Source: an uncultured Verrucomicrobiales bacterium
GTDB taxonomy: Bacteria; Verrucomicrobiota; Verrucomicrobiia; Verrucomicrobiales; Akkermansiaceae
Length of the DNA: 35,697 nucleotides
Assembly: GCA_937901085.1 (NCBI GenBank)
Contig: CALCHQ010000135.1
Span: forward strand, 1-35,697
Direction: 5' to 3'
The notes below the pieces were generated by a model. It saw only the letters and a list, made by a program, of their open reading frames with translations. It searched no databases and was not told the DNA's origin. Position numbers and translations under genes: made by a program. Below are positions 15,799 through 23,729 of this stretch, piece after piece. Position 1 is the first letter of the stretch, and every line of letters starts with the position of its first letter.

Positions 15799-15827
15799 AA
15801 TCTTTCTTGGAATGTGTATGTGATGCT

Positions 15828-15856
15828 TTCTTACTCCCCCCGGCACGTTCTGTCAA
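15828..15856 (-). promoter_or_regulatory. Promoter of ndk
   Basis: Consensus TTGACA, a 17-bp spacer and TAAGAA on the minus strand. The predicted leader is about 24 nt and includes the ribosome-binding site. Confidence 0.55.
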
Positions 15857-15888
15857 GGAAAAAGCAGCTGTGCTTACATGATTTCGCA

Positions 15889-15917
15889 TTGAATAAGCGC
15901 TGCAGAAAGAGTATACT
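15889..15917 (+). promoter_or_regulatory. Promoter of pepP
   Basis: TTGAAT, a 17-bp spacer and TATACT. The predicted start is near 15924, leaving only ~8 nt before the ATG and no Shine-Dalgarno. Confidence 0.6.
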
Positions 15918-15931
15918 GCCGCCAGTACGAT

Positions 15932-17230
15932 ATGAACCACACGCTGCGCTACGAACCGATACCCGCATCTTTCTACCAGTCCAACCGCGATGCTCTGGCA
16001 TCCCGCCTTCCGGCCGGTGCCCTGGTGATGGTGCATGCCAATGATATTTATCCCACCAATGCAGATGGTACTCTGGCCCACCATCAGAATGCCAATCTGT
16101 TCTATCTGACCGGCATCGACCAGGAGGAAACGGTGTTGCTCATGCGCGTGGGCGAGGGTGGCACGCACGAGGATACCCTGCTGCTGCGCGAGACCAATGA
16201 GAAAATCGTCATCTGGGAGGGCGCTCGTCTCACAGCAGCCGGTGCCACCGCTCTGAGCGGTATCGAGGATGTCCGCTGGACGGATGCTTACCAGGCTCTG
16301 CTGGCCGAATGGGTGCCGGCTGCTTCGTCTGTCTGGCTGGAAAAGGATAACCACCCCCGCCGCTTCACCTATGTGCAGACCCGCAATGAACGCATGGCCG
16401 AAGCGCTGCTGGCCTGCTACCCCGACGTGAAGGTGGAAAGCCTGTACGCCCCCCTCTGCGAGATGCGTCTCATCAAGAATGCGGCAGAAATGAAGCAGCT
16501 GCGCCGCGCCTGCGAGATTACAGGGGCGGGCTTCATGGAATTGCTGCCGCAGGTCAGACCCGGCATGGGTGAATGGGAAATCGAAGCCGCGCTGAGTGCG
16601 GCCTACATCCGCCGCCGCGCCCGCAAATTTTCTTTCCTGCCCATCATTGCCAGCGGGGCAGATACCTGTGTGCTGCACTATATCTCCAACCACAAGGAAG
16701 TGGAGGATGGTTCCCTGATTCTGCTCGACATCGGTGCAGAATATGGTGGCTACGCGGGTGATATGACCCGCACGATTCCTGCCAATGGCAAATTCACTCC
16801 GCGTCAGCGTGCTGTCTATGAAGCGGTGCTGCGCGTGCAGCGTTATGCCATGAGCATCATGCGCCCCGGTCTGGAAAAACAGGAATATGAGCGCCTGGTG
16901 CGGGTGAAGATGGCGGCCGAGCTGGTGCAGCTCGGCCTGCTGACCCAGGAGGAAGTGGATGCCCAGCCCGCCAACCCCCTCTGCGTGCGTAAGTATTTCA
17001 TGCATGGTACTTCCCATACCCTGGGCATCGATGTCCACGATGTCGGCTCTGATACCAGATGCTTTGCCGTGGGGCAGGTATGGACGGTGGAGCCGGGTAT
17101 TTATATCCCGGACGAAAAAATTGGTATCCGTCTGGAAACGGATGTCCTCATTCTCGAAGATGGTGTGGAAGACCTCATCCCGAACGCCATTATCGAGCCG
17201 GATGATATCGAGGCCGCCATGGCCCGCTGA
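15932..17230 (+). CDS. pepP: Xaa-Pro aminopeptidase
   Basis: 432 residues, the size of aminopeptidase P, which removes the N-terminal residue before a proline. The N-terminal creatinase-like domain (1-170) contains the family signature HQNANLFYLTGID. The C-terminal pita-bread metallopeptidase domain carries the dimetal ligands: D in LLDIGAEYGGY (~266), D in AGDMTRT (~277), H in GTSHTLGIDVHD (~358), E in TVEPGIYI (~387) and E in IRLETDV (~402). No signal peptide, so it is cytosolic. It is a single-gene unit with its own promoter and terminator. Confidence 0.95.
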   Translation: MNHTLRYEPIPASFYQSNRDALASRLPAGALVMVHANDIYPTNADGTLAHHQNANLFYLTGIDQEETVLLMRVGEGGTHEDTLLLRETNEKIVIWEGARLTAAGATALSGIEDVRWTDAYQALLAEWVPAASSVWLEKDNHPRRFTYVQTRNERMAEALLACYPDVKVESLYAPLCEMRLIKNAAEMKQLRRACEITGAGFMELLPQVRPGMGEWEIEAALSAAYIRRRARKFSFLPIIASGADTCVLHYISNHKEVEDGSLILLDIGAEYGGYAGDMTRTIPANGKFTPRQRAVYEAVLRVQRYAMSIMRPGLEKQEYERLVRVKMAAELVQLGLLTQEEVDAQPANPLCVRKYFMHGTSHTLGIDVHDVGSDTRCFAVGQVWTVEPGIYIPDEKIGIRLETDVLILEDGVEDLIPNAIIEPDDIEAAMAR

Positions 17231-17238
17231 GAAAGCAT

Positions 17239-17268
17239 CGGACCGCAGCAGCCTGCGGTCCGTTTTTT
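17239..17268 (+). terminator. Terminator of pepP
   Basis: Stem CGGACCGCAG / CTGCGGTCCG with a 4-nt loop, then six T residues. It touches the stop of the convergent MauE-like gene. Confidence 0.9.
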
Positions 17269-17738
17269 CAGCAATCGTCAAACTCGTATTTCCTCAGCTT
17301 CATGAAGGTGGGAGCAGGGCGGCGTGAATCCCAGAATAAAAGCAGCATGGCACCTAGCAGCAGCAGGCGCATGCCTGTATCAAAGGGGTAATTCGTAATC
17401 TCGTGTGAAGGGCCGAGGCAGTTGCAGCTCAGCTCCAGTCCCCGCATCCAGGCCTGGAAGTACAGCAGCACAAAAGTGCCGCACATCACCACGCCCCATA
17501 CGGTGGCGCCCCGGTAGCTCCGGCGTGTCAGCAGGCAGAAGGCCACCACCAGCTCCATGGCCAGCCCCAGGCATGCCAGCGGAAAGGAGAAGAATGCTGG
17601 CAGAATGTCGCTGCGGGTCAGGAAATCTGCTGTTTCGTTCATGGCTCCCAGCTTCCCCAGTGCGGTGATGAGGAAGAATACTCCCATGCCTGCCCGCAGG
17701 ATGGTGAGCAGCAAATTGACGAAACGATTATACTTCAC
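17268..17738 (-). CDS. MauE/DoxX-family membrane protein
   Basis: 156 residues with four membrane segments (about 8-30, 47-70, 77-96 and 122-137). The motif CNCLG (105-109) before the last segment corresponds to the CGCFG-type motif of MauE-like proteins, thought to help electron transfer or disulfide chemistry in the inner membrane. The exact role here is unknown. The frame extends far upstream, but GTG 17738 is chosen because a promoter ends exactly 7 nt before it and the homologous region begins there; ATG 17684 would cut the first segment. It is divergent from the LolA-like gene. Confidence 0.8.
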   Translation of the reverse strand: MKYNRFVNLLLTILRAGMGVFFLITALGKLGAMNETADFLTRSDILPAFFSFPLACLGLAMELVVAFCLLTRRSYRGATVWGVVMCGTFVLLYFQAWMRGLELSCNCLGPSHEITNYPFDTGMRLLLLGAMLLLFWDSRRPAPTFMKLRKYEFDDC

Positions 17739-17745
17739 GCCGCAG

Positions 17746-17774
17746 AGTCTACACCAGCAGCCCTGTCTCTGCAA
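17746..17774 (-). promoter_or_regulatory. Promoter of the MauE-like gene
   Basis: On the minus strand TTGCAG, a 17-bp spacer, TAGACT, then 7 nt to the GTG start. This predicts a leaderless mRNA. Confidence 0.55.
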
Positions 17775-17839
17775 GCGTGAAAATACCCCTGGGGGGATTC
17801 TGTGCCGGAAAACCACAGGGTTGATGAAAAAATAAAAGC

Positions 17840-17868
17840 TGTGCAATGAACCGCCTTTATGGTATAAG
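17840..17868 (+). promoter_or_regulatory. Promoter of the LolA-like gene
   Basis: TGTGCA, a 17-bp spacer, TATAAG, then 6 nt to the ATG at 17875. This predicts a leaderless mRNA. Confidence 0.55.
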
Positions 17869-17874
17869 AACGCT

Positions 17875-18603
17875 ATGAAGATGTGGAAGAGACTACTGCT
17901 GGGAGTTATGATGCTTGCCCTTGCTCCGGCCTGGGCACAGGATGAGGTGTCGGAACCCTCTGCCGATGAGTTGCTGGCCTGCATGCGGGAAATGACCGTG
18001 AGCCAGGGGAACAAGGACGTGGCTGGCCGCATCCGCAAGGCCAAGCTCAAGATTCCGTTCAGCCTCAGCGTGCGTGGGGATACGCTGGCATTCCAGTATA
18101 AGGAAAATGACAGCTGGAAGCGCTTTGACGTGCGAATCAAGGAAGATAAGGTGGACCTCATCCGCGTTGAAAACGGCAAGGCTGTGGTCATGGCTCCGGC
18201 GCAGTATGCCCAGCCCATTGCCGGTACGGATGTGTGTTACGAGGACCTTTCGCTGCGCTTCCTCTACTGGAAGGGGGGCGAGATGGTGGATGTAGGCGCA
18301 GATTCCCGCATCAAGGGGCGAGATTGCTATGTTGTGCAGGTGCCGAACCCCACCCCTAAGGTCGGTCAGTTTGCCTGGGTCCGCATGTGGGTGGATAAGG
18401 AGAACGGCACGACCTGGCAGATAGACGGCTACGGTGCCGACGGCAAGCTGCGGAAGCGTTTTTCCATTACCTCTGTCCAACGCCTTAGTGATGGTTCCTG
18501 GTTTTTCAAGCAGATGAAGCTGGAAGTGCGGAATCCGCAGAACCCCGACCGCACGATAGCGCTGGATTACCTGGAGATGGATGACCTGCCCGGCAAAAAG
18601 TAA
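17875..18603 (+). CDS. Secreted LolA-like outer-membrane lipoprotein-sorting protein
   Basis: 242 residues with signal peptide 1-21 (MKMWKRLLLGVMMLALAPAWA). The mature part has the alternating strand pattern of the LolA-like family. The C-terminal signature MWVDKENGTTWQIDGYG, then KLRKRFSITS and SWFFKQMKLEV, is characteristic. LolA carries lipoproteins across the periplasm, but this branch (outer membrane lipoprotein-sorting protein) is broader and its cargo is not defined. A TPR-like membrane protein follows 66 nt downstream and may be in the same transcript. Confidence 0.85.
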   Translation: MKMWKRLLLGVMMLALAPAWAQDEVSEPSADELLACMREMTVSQGNKDVAGRIRKAKLKIPFSLSVRGDTLAFQYKENDSWKRFDVRIKEDKVDLIRVENGKAVVMAPAQYAQPIAGTDVCYEDLSLRFLYWKGGEMVDVGADSRIKGRDCYVVQVPNPTPKVGQFAWVRMWVDKENGTTWQIDGYGADGKLRKRFSITSVQRLSDGSWFFKQMKLEVRNPQNPDRTIALDYLEMDDLPGKK

Positions 18604-18669
18604 GCCGGCGCGTGTGAACAGGGAAGCGGTGGAGTCCGTCCGTTGCCAGTACAAGGGAGAATCTGCTGG

Positions 18670-19260
18670 ATGAAGCGCTTTTTTCAAGCTTTGGCGGTGC
18701 TGCTTCCACTCGGTCTGTTTGCCGCGTCCCTGCAGCCGGTACGTTTTCTGCTGTACAACGGCAGAGCTTCGCAGGGAATTATCCTGCTGCTGGTCTGCCT
18801 GGCTGTTCTGGCGGTGGTCGAGGGACTCCTGTTCCGGTACTGGATTCTGCCCGGCTGGGGACATAAGCTGGCAGAACGTCTGTATGGCGGTACTTACAAT
18901 CCCGCACAGGATGCGCTGGCGTGTTTGTCGGAGCGCATCATGAATGAGAAAGCTGTGGATGAAATTCCCGCGCTCGCCCGGATGGTGCAGCGCCAGCCGG
19001 GGCGTTTGCGCGGCTGGCTGGTACTGGCCCGCCTGCAGCAGGAGTTGCTGCACGATGATAAAGCGGCGCTGCAGACGCTGGAGCAGGGCGCTGGCTGCAT
19101 GTCAGACAAGGAGGACGCGGCGCTCCTGCTGTACCGCGCGGCCTCTCTCTGTGAAAAACGACTCCAGAACCCGGAGGCCGCTGCGCGTCTCTACGGGCAG
19201 GCCGCCACTCACTACGCCGATACGGTCTACGGACGCCGCGCCGCCCAACAAGCCCGATAA
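18670..19260 (+). CDS. Membrane protein with TPR-like periplasmic or cytosolic domain
   Basis: 196 residues. Two membrane segments (about 5-22 and 36-57) are followed by a helical domain. Segments at ~115-130 (RGWLVLARLQQELLHDDKAA), ~145-160 (ALLLYRAASLCEKR) and ~168-182 (AARLYGQAATHYAD) look like TPR helices, so it is probably a scaffold. No enzyme motif. ATG 18670 is preferred over the in-frame start at 18643 because GGGAGA precedes it at a good distance. It follows the LolA-like gene on the same strand. Confidence 0.8.
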   Translation: MKRFFQALAVLLPLGLFAASLQPVRFLLYNGRASQGIILLLVCLAVLAVVEGLLFRYWILPGWGHKLAERLYGGTYNPAQDALACLSERIMNEKAVDEIPALARMVQRQPGRLRGWLVLARLQQELLHDDKAALQTLEQGAGCMSDKEDAALLLYRAASLCEKRLQNPEAAARLYGQAATHYADTVYGRRAAQQAR

Positions 19261-19405
19261 GCGGTTTTGAACAGCATTATCCTGATGCGTATCAGGTGTT
19301 AAGGTGGTAAATCACCCCAGGAGGACTATTTTATTGTGGAGCTTTTTTTCTGCTTCATGTAAAACTATCTTAATTAGAATGTAGCAAAATTACTTGTTTT
19401 GTGGG
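19261..19405. other. Intergenic region with two small hairpins
   Basis: Two short stems follow the TPR-like gene: CCTGAT/ATCAGG at 19281-19296 and GGTG/CACC near 19303-19316, then a run of seven T residues near 19344. Together they may form an inefficient terminator. No gene is seen; the DNA is more AT-rich than its neighbours. Confidence 0.35.
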
Positions 19406-19434
19406 TTGCTTCGGGGGTAGTTGCTGGGTATTAT
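19406..19434 (+). promoter_or_regulatory. Promoter of the two-HTH regulator
   Basis: TTGCTT, a 17-bp spacer and TATTAT. The predicted start near 19441 gives a leader of ~85 nt, unusually long for this window, which contains a short ORF. Confidence 0.5.
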
Positions 19435-19475
19435 CGGCAAACCCTATTTTATCTCCTGCAAAGAGAGTAAGAAAA

Positions 19476-19532
19476 ATGCCCAACAAAGATGATGAACCAC
19501 TTGCCGCAAGGGAAGGAGGTACCCCGTGCTGA
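19476..19532 (+). CDS. Possible 18-aa leader peptide overlapping the regulator start
   Basis: ATG 19476 opens an 18-codon frame (MPNKDDEPLAAREGGTPC) that stops at TGA 19530-19532, four bases after the first base of the regulator's GTG start. The regulator's Shine-Dalgarno sequence lies inside it. Ribosomes on this frame would therefore finish at the regulator start, a layout typical of translational coupling. AGAGAG lies upstream as a weak binding site. The peptide resembles nothing I know and the frame could be chance. Confidence 0.4.
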   Translation: MPNKDDEPLAAREGGTPC

Positions 19533-20143
19533 CACCTCTTTCCTTGCCGCGTACCCTGAAAGGGATAGGTGGTGCGAGACTGATAGATATGCCGGGAGTA
19601 ATTTACCCGGAGGAAATGCTGCATGGCCGGCGGGGTGCTGATGCCCATAGTGGATGCGCGCACAACAAAGCGCCTGACTGGGGAATAAGTTCCCGCCAGG
19701 CTGCCGATATGCTCGGCGTTACCGTGCGGACGGCCCGCGCCTTGCTCAACCGGCACAAAGCGCGCTACCAGCTGGTTGCCCGTGAGGGGCTTCCGGCCTG
19801 TATGTATTGGGAGAAACGCGTGGTTGCACGCTTACTCGCCAAGCGGTGTCCGCTAGTGCAGAAAGTGCCCGAAAAACTCTGTTCTTCCGGTGAGGCATGC
19901 TTCATTCTGCAGGTCGCACGCAGTACATTGTTCCGTTATGTGAAGCAAGGAGTGTTACAGGAACACAAAATCAGGCACGCGACACCGACCGGCGTGCGCC
20001 AGTTGTCGTATTACCTGCGGGCTGATGTCCGCAAACTTGCTGCCCGGAGGAATGCGGCGCGAATGCGCGCCTCTGCCTTGCAGCAGGAACGGCGACACCG
20101 TGTCTGGAATGGCCGTATTGGTTCTGGCTTACCTGGAAAATAG
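19526..20143 (+). CDS. DNA-binding protein with two helix-turn-helix units
   Basis: 205 residues. The first HTH is at ~54-76 (ISSRQAADMLGVTVRTARALL). A second, MerR/excisionase-like, is at ~118-142 (SSGEACFILQVARSTLFRYV), followed by a strand-helix part (VRQLSYYLRADVRKLAARRN). The tail is basic. No ligand-binding domain is seen, so it may act as an architectural or accessory DNA-binding protein rather than a sensor. GTG 19526 is chosen because a near-perfect Shine-Dalgarno (GGAAGGAGGT, 19511-19520) ends 5 nt upstream; later ATGs (19589, 19616) lack one. It lies 49 nt before poxB, a possible target, though poxB has its own promoter. Confidence 0.8.
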   Translation: MLTPLSLPRTLKGIGGARLIDMPGVIYPEEMLHGRRGADAHSGCAHNKAPDWGISSRQAADMLGVTVRTARALLNRHKARYQLVAREGLPACMYWEKRVVARLLAKRCPLVQKVPEKLCSSGEACFILQVARSTLFRYVKQGVLQEHKIRHATPTGVRQLSYYLRADVRKLAARRNAARMRASALQQERRHRVWNGRIGSGLPGK

Positions 20144-20156
20144 TTAGAAAGTTAGT

Positions 20157-20185
20157 TTGCCATTTCCTGCTTCGTTGCCGAAAAT
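20157..20185 (+). promoter_or_regulatory. Promoter of poxB
   Basis: TTGCCA, a 17-bp spacer, GAAAAT, then 7 nt to ATG 20193. The geometry matches the other leaderless promoters, though the -10 box is weak. Confidence 0.4.
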
Positions 20186-20192
20186 GGGCAGC

Positions 20193-21929
20193 ATGCAGAA
20201 GTGTGTATCAGACCAGGTGGTGGAAATGCTGGTGGCTGCAGGCGTACGCCGCATCTACGGAATGGCAGGGGAAGCGCTGCACCCGCTCATGGAGTCCTTG
20301 CAGCGCGATGCCCGCATCCGATGGGTACATGTGCGCCATGAGGAAACGGCTGCCTTTGCCGCCAGCGCCGAAGCCCAGCTCACCGGTGAACTGGCCGTCT
20401 GCTGTGGCAGCTGCGGGCCGGGAAATATGCACCTCATCAACGGGTTGTACGATGCCTGCCGCAGCGCTGCTCCTGTGCTGGCGGTGGCGGCGCATATTCC
20501 CACCCTGCAGATTGGCACGCACTATATTCATGAAACGCACCCCACATTCTTCTTCCGGGAATGTGCGGCTTACTGCGAACTGGTCAGCCGCCCGCGGCAG
20601 TTGCCGCCGGTGCTGGCGGAAGCTTTGCGGACTGCTCGTGCGCGCCGTGGTGTGGGAATGCTGGTGTTGCCGGGCGATATTGCCGGCATGGCCTGCGTTG
20701 CTGATGCCTCCGAAAGCCCGGTGCAGCCGCCGGTTCCGCCCGTGATGGAACCGGGCGAGGGTGTGTTGGAGCGCATGTCGGAGCTGCTCAGCGGGGTGGA
20801 GCGAATCAGCTTTCTCTGTGGTATTGGTTGTGCCGGGGCAGAGCAGGATGTGGTGGCTCTGGCCCGGCACTTGCATGCTCCTGTGGCCTACACCTTGAGA
20901 GCTAAGGATTTGCTGGAGAAAGAGAACCCCAATGCCGTGGGGATGACGGGATTACTGGGCTGGGGCGCGGCGGTGCATGCTGTGCTGGACTGCGATGTGC
21001 TGGTGATGTGGGGGACAGATTTTCCCTACCGCGACTTCCTGCCGCACAAGGCGAAAGTGGTGCAGGTGGATACCGATGCCGCCGCCTTGGGACGACGTGT
21101 TCCCCTTGCGCTGGGCATCCAGGCAGATGCCGGCGTGGTGGCACGGCGGATGCTCCGCATGGTGCCGCCGAATCAGTCCGATGAGTTTCTGCGTTCGATG
21201 ATGAACTATCATGCCCGCGAGGTGGCCGCCATCAGCCAATGCCTGCGTGTGGTCGATGAGGATGCACCGCTGCGCCCGGAACTCCTCACGCGTCTGGTGA
21301 GCGATCACGCCGAGCCGGATGCCGTATTCACCGTGGATTCCGGCACGCCTGATCTCTGGTGCGCCCGTTATCTTCAGGCGCTGGGAACACGCCGCATCCT
21401 CGGCTCGTTCAATCACGGCTCCATGGGGTGCGCGCTGGCCATGGCCATTGGGGCTAAGTCAGCCTGCCGCAGCCGCCAGGTCATAGCCCTGTGCGGAGAC
21501 GGCGGACTTTCCATGCTGGCGGGAGATTTGCTGACGCTGCTTCAGGAGGGACTGGCCGTCAAAGTGCTGGTTTACAATAATTCAGAACTCGACTACGCCG
21601 CCATGGAACAGTTGCGGGCAGGGGCTTCCATGCCCATGGGAACGGCGCTCAACACCACCAGCTATGCTGCCATTGCACGCGCGATGGGTATGCAGTCCTT
21701 CCGTATCTCGCGGGTAGACGAAGCCATCGTGCGCATCAAGGAGTGGCTGGCAGCTCCGGGCCCCGCCTTGCTCGATGCTGCCGTAGACCGCTACGCGTTG
21801 CCCCTGCCGCCCGGACTGACCTTCATGGAGGGGCTCGGCTATTGCAAAGGACTCAGCGAACAATCGGCCCATGCCTCGCTCGACAGCGTCAAGCGCCTCT
21901 TGTTCGGCAGCCGGAGGCTTTTCCGTTAA
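20193..21929 (+). CDS. poxB: Thiamine-diphosphate-dependent pyruvate oxidase
   Basis: 578 residues from ATG 20193, close to E. coli PoxB. The enzyme converts pyruvate to acetate and CO2 and passes electrons through FAD to the quinone pool. RHEETAAFAASAEAQLTGEL (~39-58) holds the catalytic glutamate. CGSCGPGNMHLINGLYDACR and ETHPTFFFRECAAYCELVS follow as in PoxB. The diphosphate-binding motif GDGGLSML...NN is near 435-462. The C-terminus (SVKRLLFGSRRLFR) is basic and could form an amphipathic membrane-binding helix, as in PoxB. An earlier in-frame ATG at 20184 is possible, but 20193 matches the predicted transcription start. Acetolactate synthase is less likely from these segments. Confidence 0.88.
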   Translation: MQKCVSDQVVEMLVAAGVRRIYGMAGEALHPLMESLQRDARIRWVHVRHEETAAFAASAEAQLTGELAVCCGSCGPGNMHLINGLYDACRSAAPVLAVAAHIPTLQIGTHYIHETHPTFFFRECAAYCELVSRPRQLPPVLAEALRTARARRGVGMLVLPGDIAGMACVADASESPVQPPVPPVMEPGEGVLERMSELLSGVERISFLCGIGCAGAEQDVVALARHLHAPVAYTLRAKDLLEKENPNAVGMTGLLGWGAAVHAVLDCDVLVMWGTDFPYRDFLPHKAKVVQVDTDAAALGRRVPLALGIQADAGVVARRMLRMVPPNQSDEFLRSMMNYHAREVAAISQCLRVVDEDAPLRPELLTRLVSDHAEPDAVFTVDSGTPDLWCARYLQALGTRRILGSFNHGSMGCALAMAIGAKSACRSRQVIALCGDGGLSMLAGDLLTLLQEGLAVKVLVYNNSELDYAAMEQLRAGASMPMGTALNTTSYAAIARAMGMQSFRISRVDEAIVRIKEWLAAPGPALLDAAVDRYALPLPPGLTFMEGLGYCKGLSEQSAHASLDSVKRLLFGSRRLFR

Positions 21930-21945
21930 ATAGGGGAATTCCCAT

Positions 21946-21961
21946 CCCCGTCCGGGCGGGG
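21946..21961. terminator. Weak hairpin between poxB and ruvC
   Basis: CCCCG/CGGGG with a 6-nt loop lies between the two converging stop codons. There is no T run, so termination is uncertain. Confidence 0.35.
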
Positions 21962-21963
21962 AA

Positions 21964-22470
21964 TCAGATATACTTCCGCTCGCGGAAGAGATGCGCCCGC
22001 AGTGGATCGGTGGCGGCCATGTGGGTGTAGCCGATGGCCAGCGCATCGGCGGCATCAGGTGCGGGAGTCTCGGTGAGCGAGAGCAGGGCGCGCATCATGA
22101 AAGCCACCTGCTGCTTGCCGGCGCCGCCGCGCCCTACGGTGGCCAGTTTCACACAAGTGGGCGGGTACTCCATAATCTGCAGCCCGTAGCGGGCGGCTGC
22201 CAGAACTGTTGCTCCGCGGGCAGAACCCATCGTGATGGCGGTGCGGTGGCTCTGCACATAGATGATACCCTCGATGGCCAGCTCATCGGGCTGCCATTTT
22301 TCAATCAAGGCACACACATGCTCGTGAATGGCCAGCAGGCATTGGCTCTGACTCAATTTCGCCGGGAGCGACAAAGTGCCGTATTCCAGCGCCTGCGGGG
22401 CGCGGTAATCGCCGTCGATTACCGCGTAACCCATGTTGCGGATAGCCGGGTCTATGCTGACAACGCGCAT
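21964..22470 (-). CDS. ruvC: Holliday junction endonuclease RuvC
   Basis: 168 residues, close to E. coli RuvC (173). It resolves four-way DNA junctions as a dimer with RuvAB. The acidic metal-binding residues are visible: D7 in SIDPAIRNMGYA, E67 in LAIEGIIYVQ, and D139 and D142 in APDAADALAIG. TMGSARGAT is also conserved. It lies 12 nt after the helicase gene on the same strand, so it is the last gene of an MBL-helicase-ruvC operon. ruvA and ruvB are not nearby. Confidence 0.94.
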   Translation of the reverse strand: MRVVSIDPAIRNMGYAVIDGDYRAPQALEYGTLSLPAKLSQSQCLLAIHEHVCALIEKWQPDELAIEGIIYVQSHRTAITMGSARGATVLAAARYGLQIMEYPPTCVKLATVGRGGAGKQQVAFMMRALLSLTETPAPDAADALAIGYTHMAATDPLRAHLFRERKYI

Positions 22471-22482
22471 GAAAAAGCCCTG

Positions 22483-23721
22483 TCAGCGACGGCGGCGCTT
22501 GGGAGCCGGACGCGGTTTGCGAATCGGGCGTGCCGGGCTGTCATCCAGCAGCGCCGTGTAGGCGTAATCGAAGCCCTCCAGCTTGCGGCGGGCAATCTTG
22601 CGGTTGATGAAAATCTCCACGCTCTTGGCGAAGTCCACCTCGTCTGCCGTGAGCAGCGTGAAGGCATCGCCGGTGGATTCTGCACGCCCTGTACGGCCGA
22701 TGCGGTGAACATAATCCTCCGGGTTTTCCGGCACGCGGTAGTTGATGACGTGGGTCACGCCGTTGATGTCGATACCGCGGGCGGCTACGTCTGTGGCCAC
22801 CAGGATACGGAACTTGTCCTCCTTGAAGCCCTTGAGGGCGGCCATGCGTTCCTTCTGGCCGATGTCGGAGTGCATCACCGTGACCTCATCCTTCCAGCCG
22901 GCATTGGCCAGCATATTGCCGACGCTGTCGGCTTCCTTGCGGGTGCGGGTGAAAATCATGAGATTCTGGAAATCCGTCTCCTTGATAAGGGCCAGCAGCA
23001 GCTCATCGCGCTGGTCCAGACCTACCGGGTAGAAGGCGTGCGAAATCGTGCTGGCCACCTCGCGGCGGGCAATGGCAATCTCCACCGGGTCTTTCAGACA
23101 CCACTTGGCAAAGCCCTGCAGAATCTGCGGCATCGTGGCAGAGAAGAACAGCGTCTGGCGGCCATCCCAGGGGCAGAGGTTCACAATCTTGCGGACAATG
23201 GGCAGGAAGCCCATATCCGTCATACGGTCCACCTCGTCCAGCACCAGGGCCTTGATGGCCTTGAACTTCATATTGCCGCGGTAGAAATGGTCAATCAGAC
23301 GCCCCGGAGTGGCCACGACGACATCGACTCCTTTTTTGAGTTCCTCCGTCTGGGCTCCGTAGCCCACGCCGCCGTAGAGCAGGCCTACCTTGATATCCGT
23401 ATGCTTAGCGTAGGTGCGGAAAGATTCGGCCAGCTGGTCGGCCAGTTCGCGGGTTGGTTCCAGCACCAGCACCTGGGGCTGGCCCGTGTGGGTGATGCTG
23501 TTGAGCAGGGGCAGGGCAAAGGCAGCAGATTTACCTGTGCCGGTCTGCGAGGCTCCAATCACATCCTTCCCCTGCATAATCTGGGGGATGGCCTGTTCCT
23601 GAATCGGGGTCGGATTCTCATAGCCGCAATCCTTGACGGCTTCCAGAATGGGGGCAGAAAGCCCCAGCTCTTCGAATGTCATCTTTGTTTCGGTTGTCGT
23701 TTGTTGTGTAAAATCGTCCAT
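22483..23721 (-). CDS. DEAD-box ATP-dependent RNA helicase (RhlE-like)
   Basis: 412 residues with both RecA domains. Q motif NPTPIQEQAIP (36-46), Walker A ASQTGTGKS (57-65), motif Ia PTRELADQ (~89-96), motif II DEVD (162-165), motif III SAT (194-196), motif V ATDVAARGID (309-318) and motif VI HRIGRTGR (339-346). Motif II reads DEVD instead of DEAD, a mild variant. The C-terminus is a short basic tail (RKPRPAPKRRRR), which probably binds RNA. It would unwind RNA in ribosome assembly or decay. The start at 23721 is 8 nt after the MBL stop; Met14 (MTFEELGL) is an alternative. Confidence 0.93.
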   Translation of the reverse strand: MDDFTQQTTTETKMTFEELGLSAPILEAVKDCGYENPTPIQEQAIPQIMQGKDVIGASQTGTGKSAAFALPLLNSITHTGQPQVLVLEPTRELADQLAESFRTYAKHTDIKVGLLYGGVGYGAQTEELKKGVDVVVATPGRLIDHFYRGNMKFKAIKALVLDEVDRMTDMGFLPIVRKIVNLCPWDGRQTLFFSATMPQILQGFAKWCLKDPVEIAIARREVASTISHAFYPVGLDQRDELLLALIKETDFQNLMIFTRTRKEADSVGNMLANAGWKDEVTVMHSDIGQKERMAALKGFKEDKFRILVATDVAARGIDINGVTHVINYRVPENPEDYVHRIGRTGRAESTGDAFTLLTADEVDFAKSVEIFINRKIARRKLEGFDYAYTALLDDSPARPIRKPRPAPKRRRR

Positions 23722-23729
23722 GGGCCGTA

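Noticed and set aside
15707..17281. A 524-codon minus-strand frame
   Set aside because: It is opposite pepP and overlaps ndk out of frame; it has no family resemblance.
17739..18218. Upstream extension of the MauE-like gene
   Set aside because: It runs opposite the LolA-like gene and across the divergent promoters, so the frame is open by chance.
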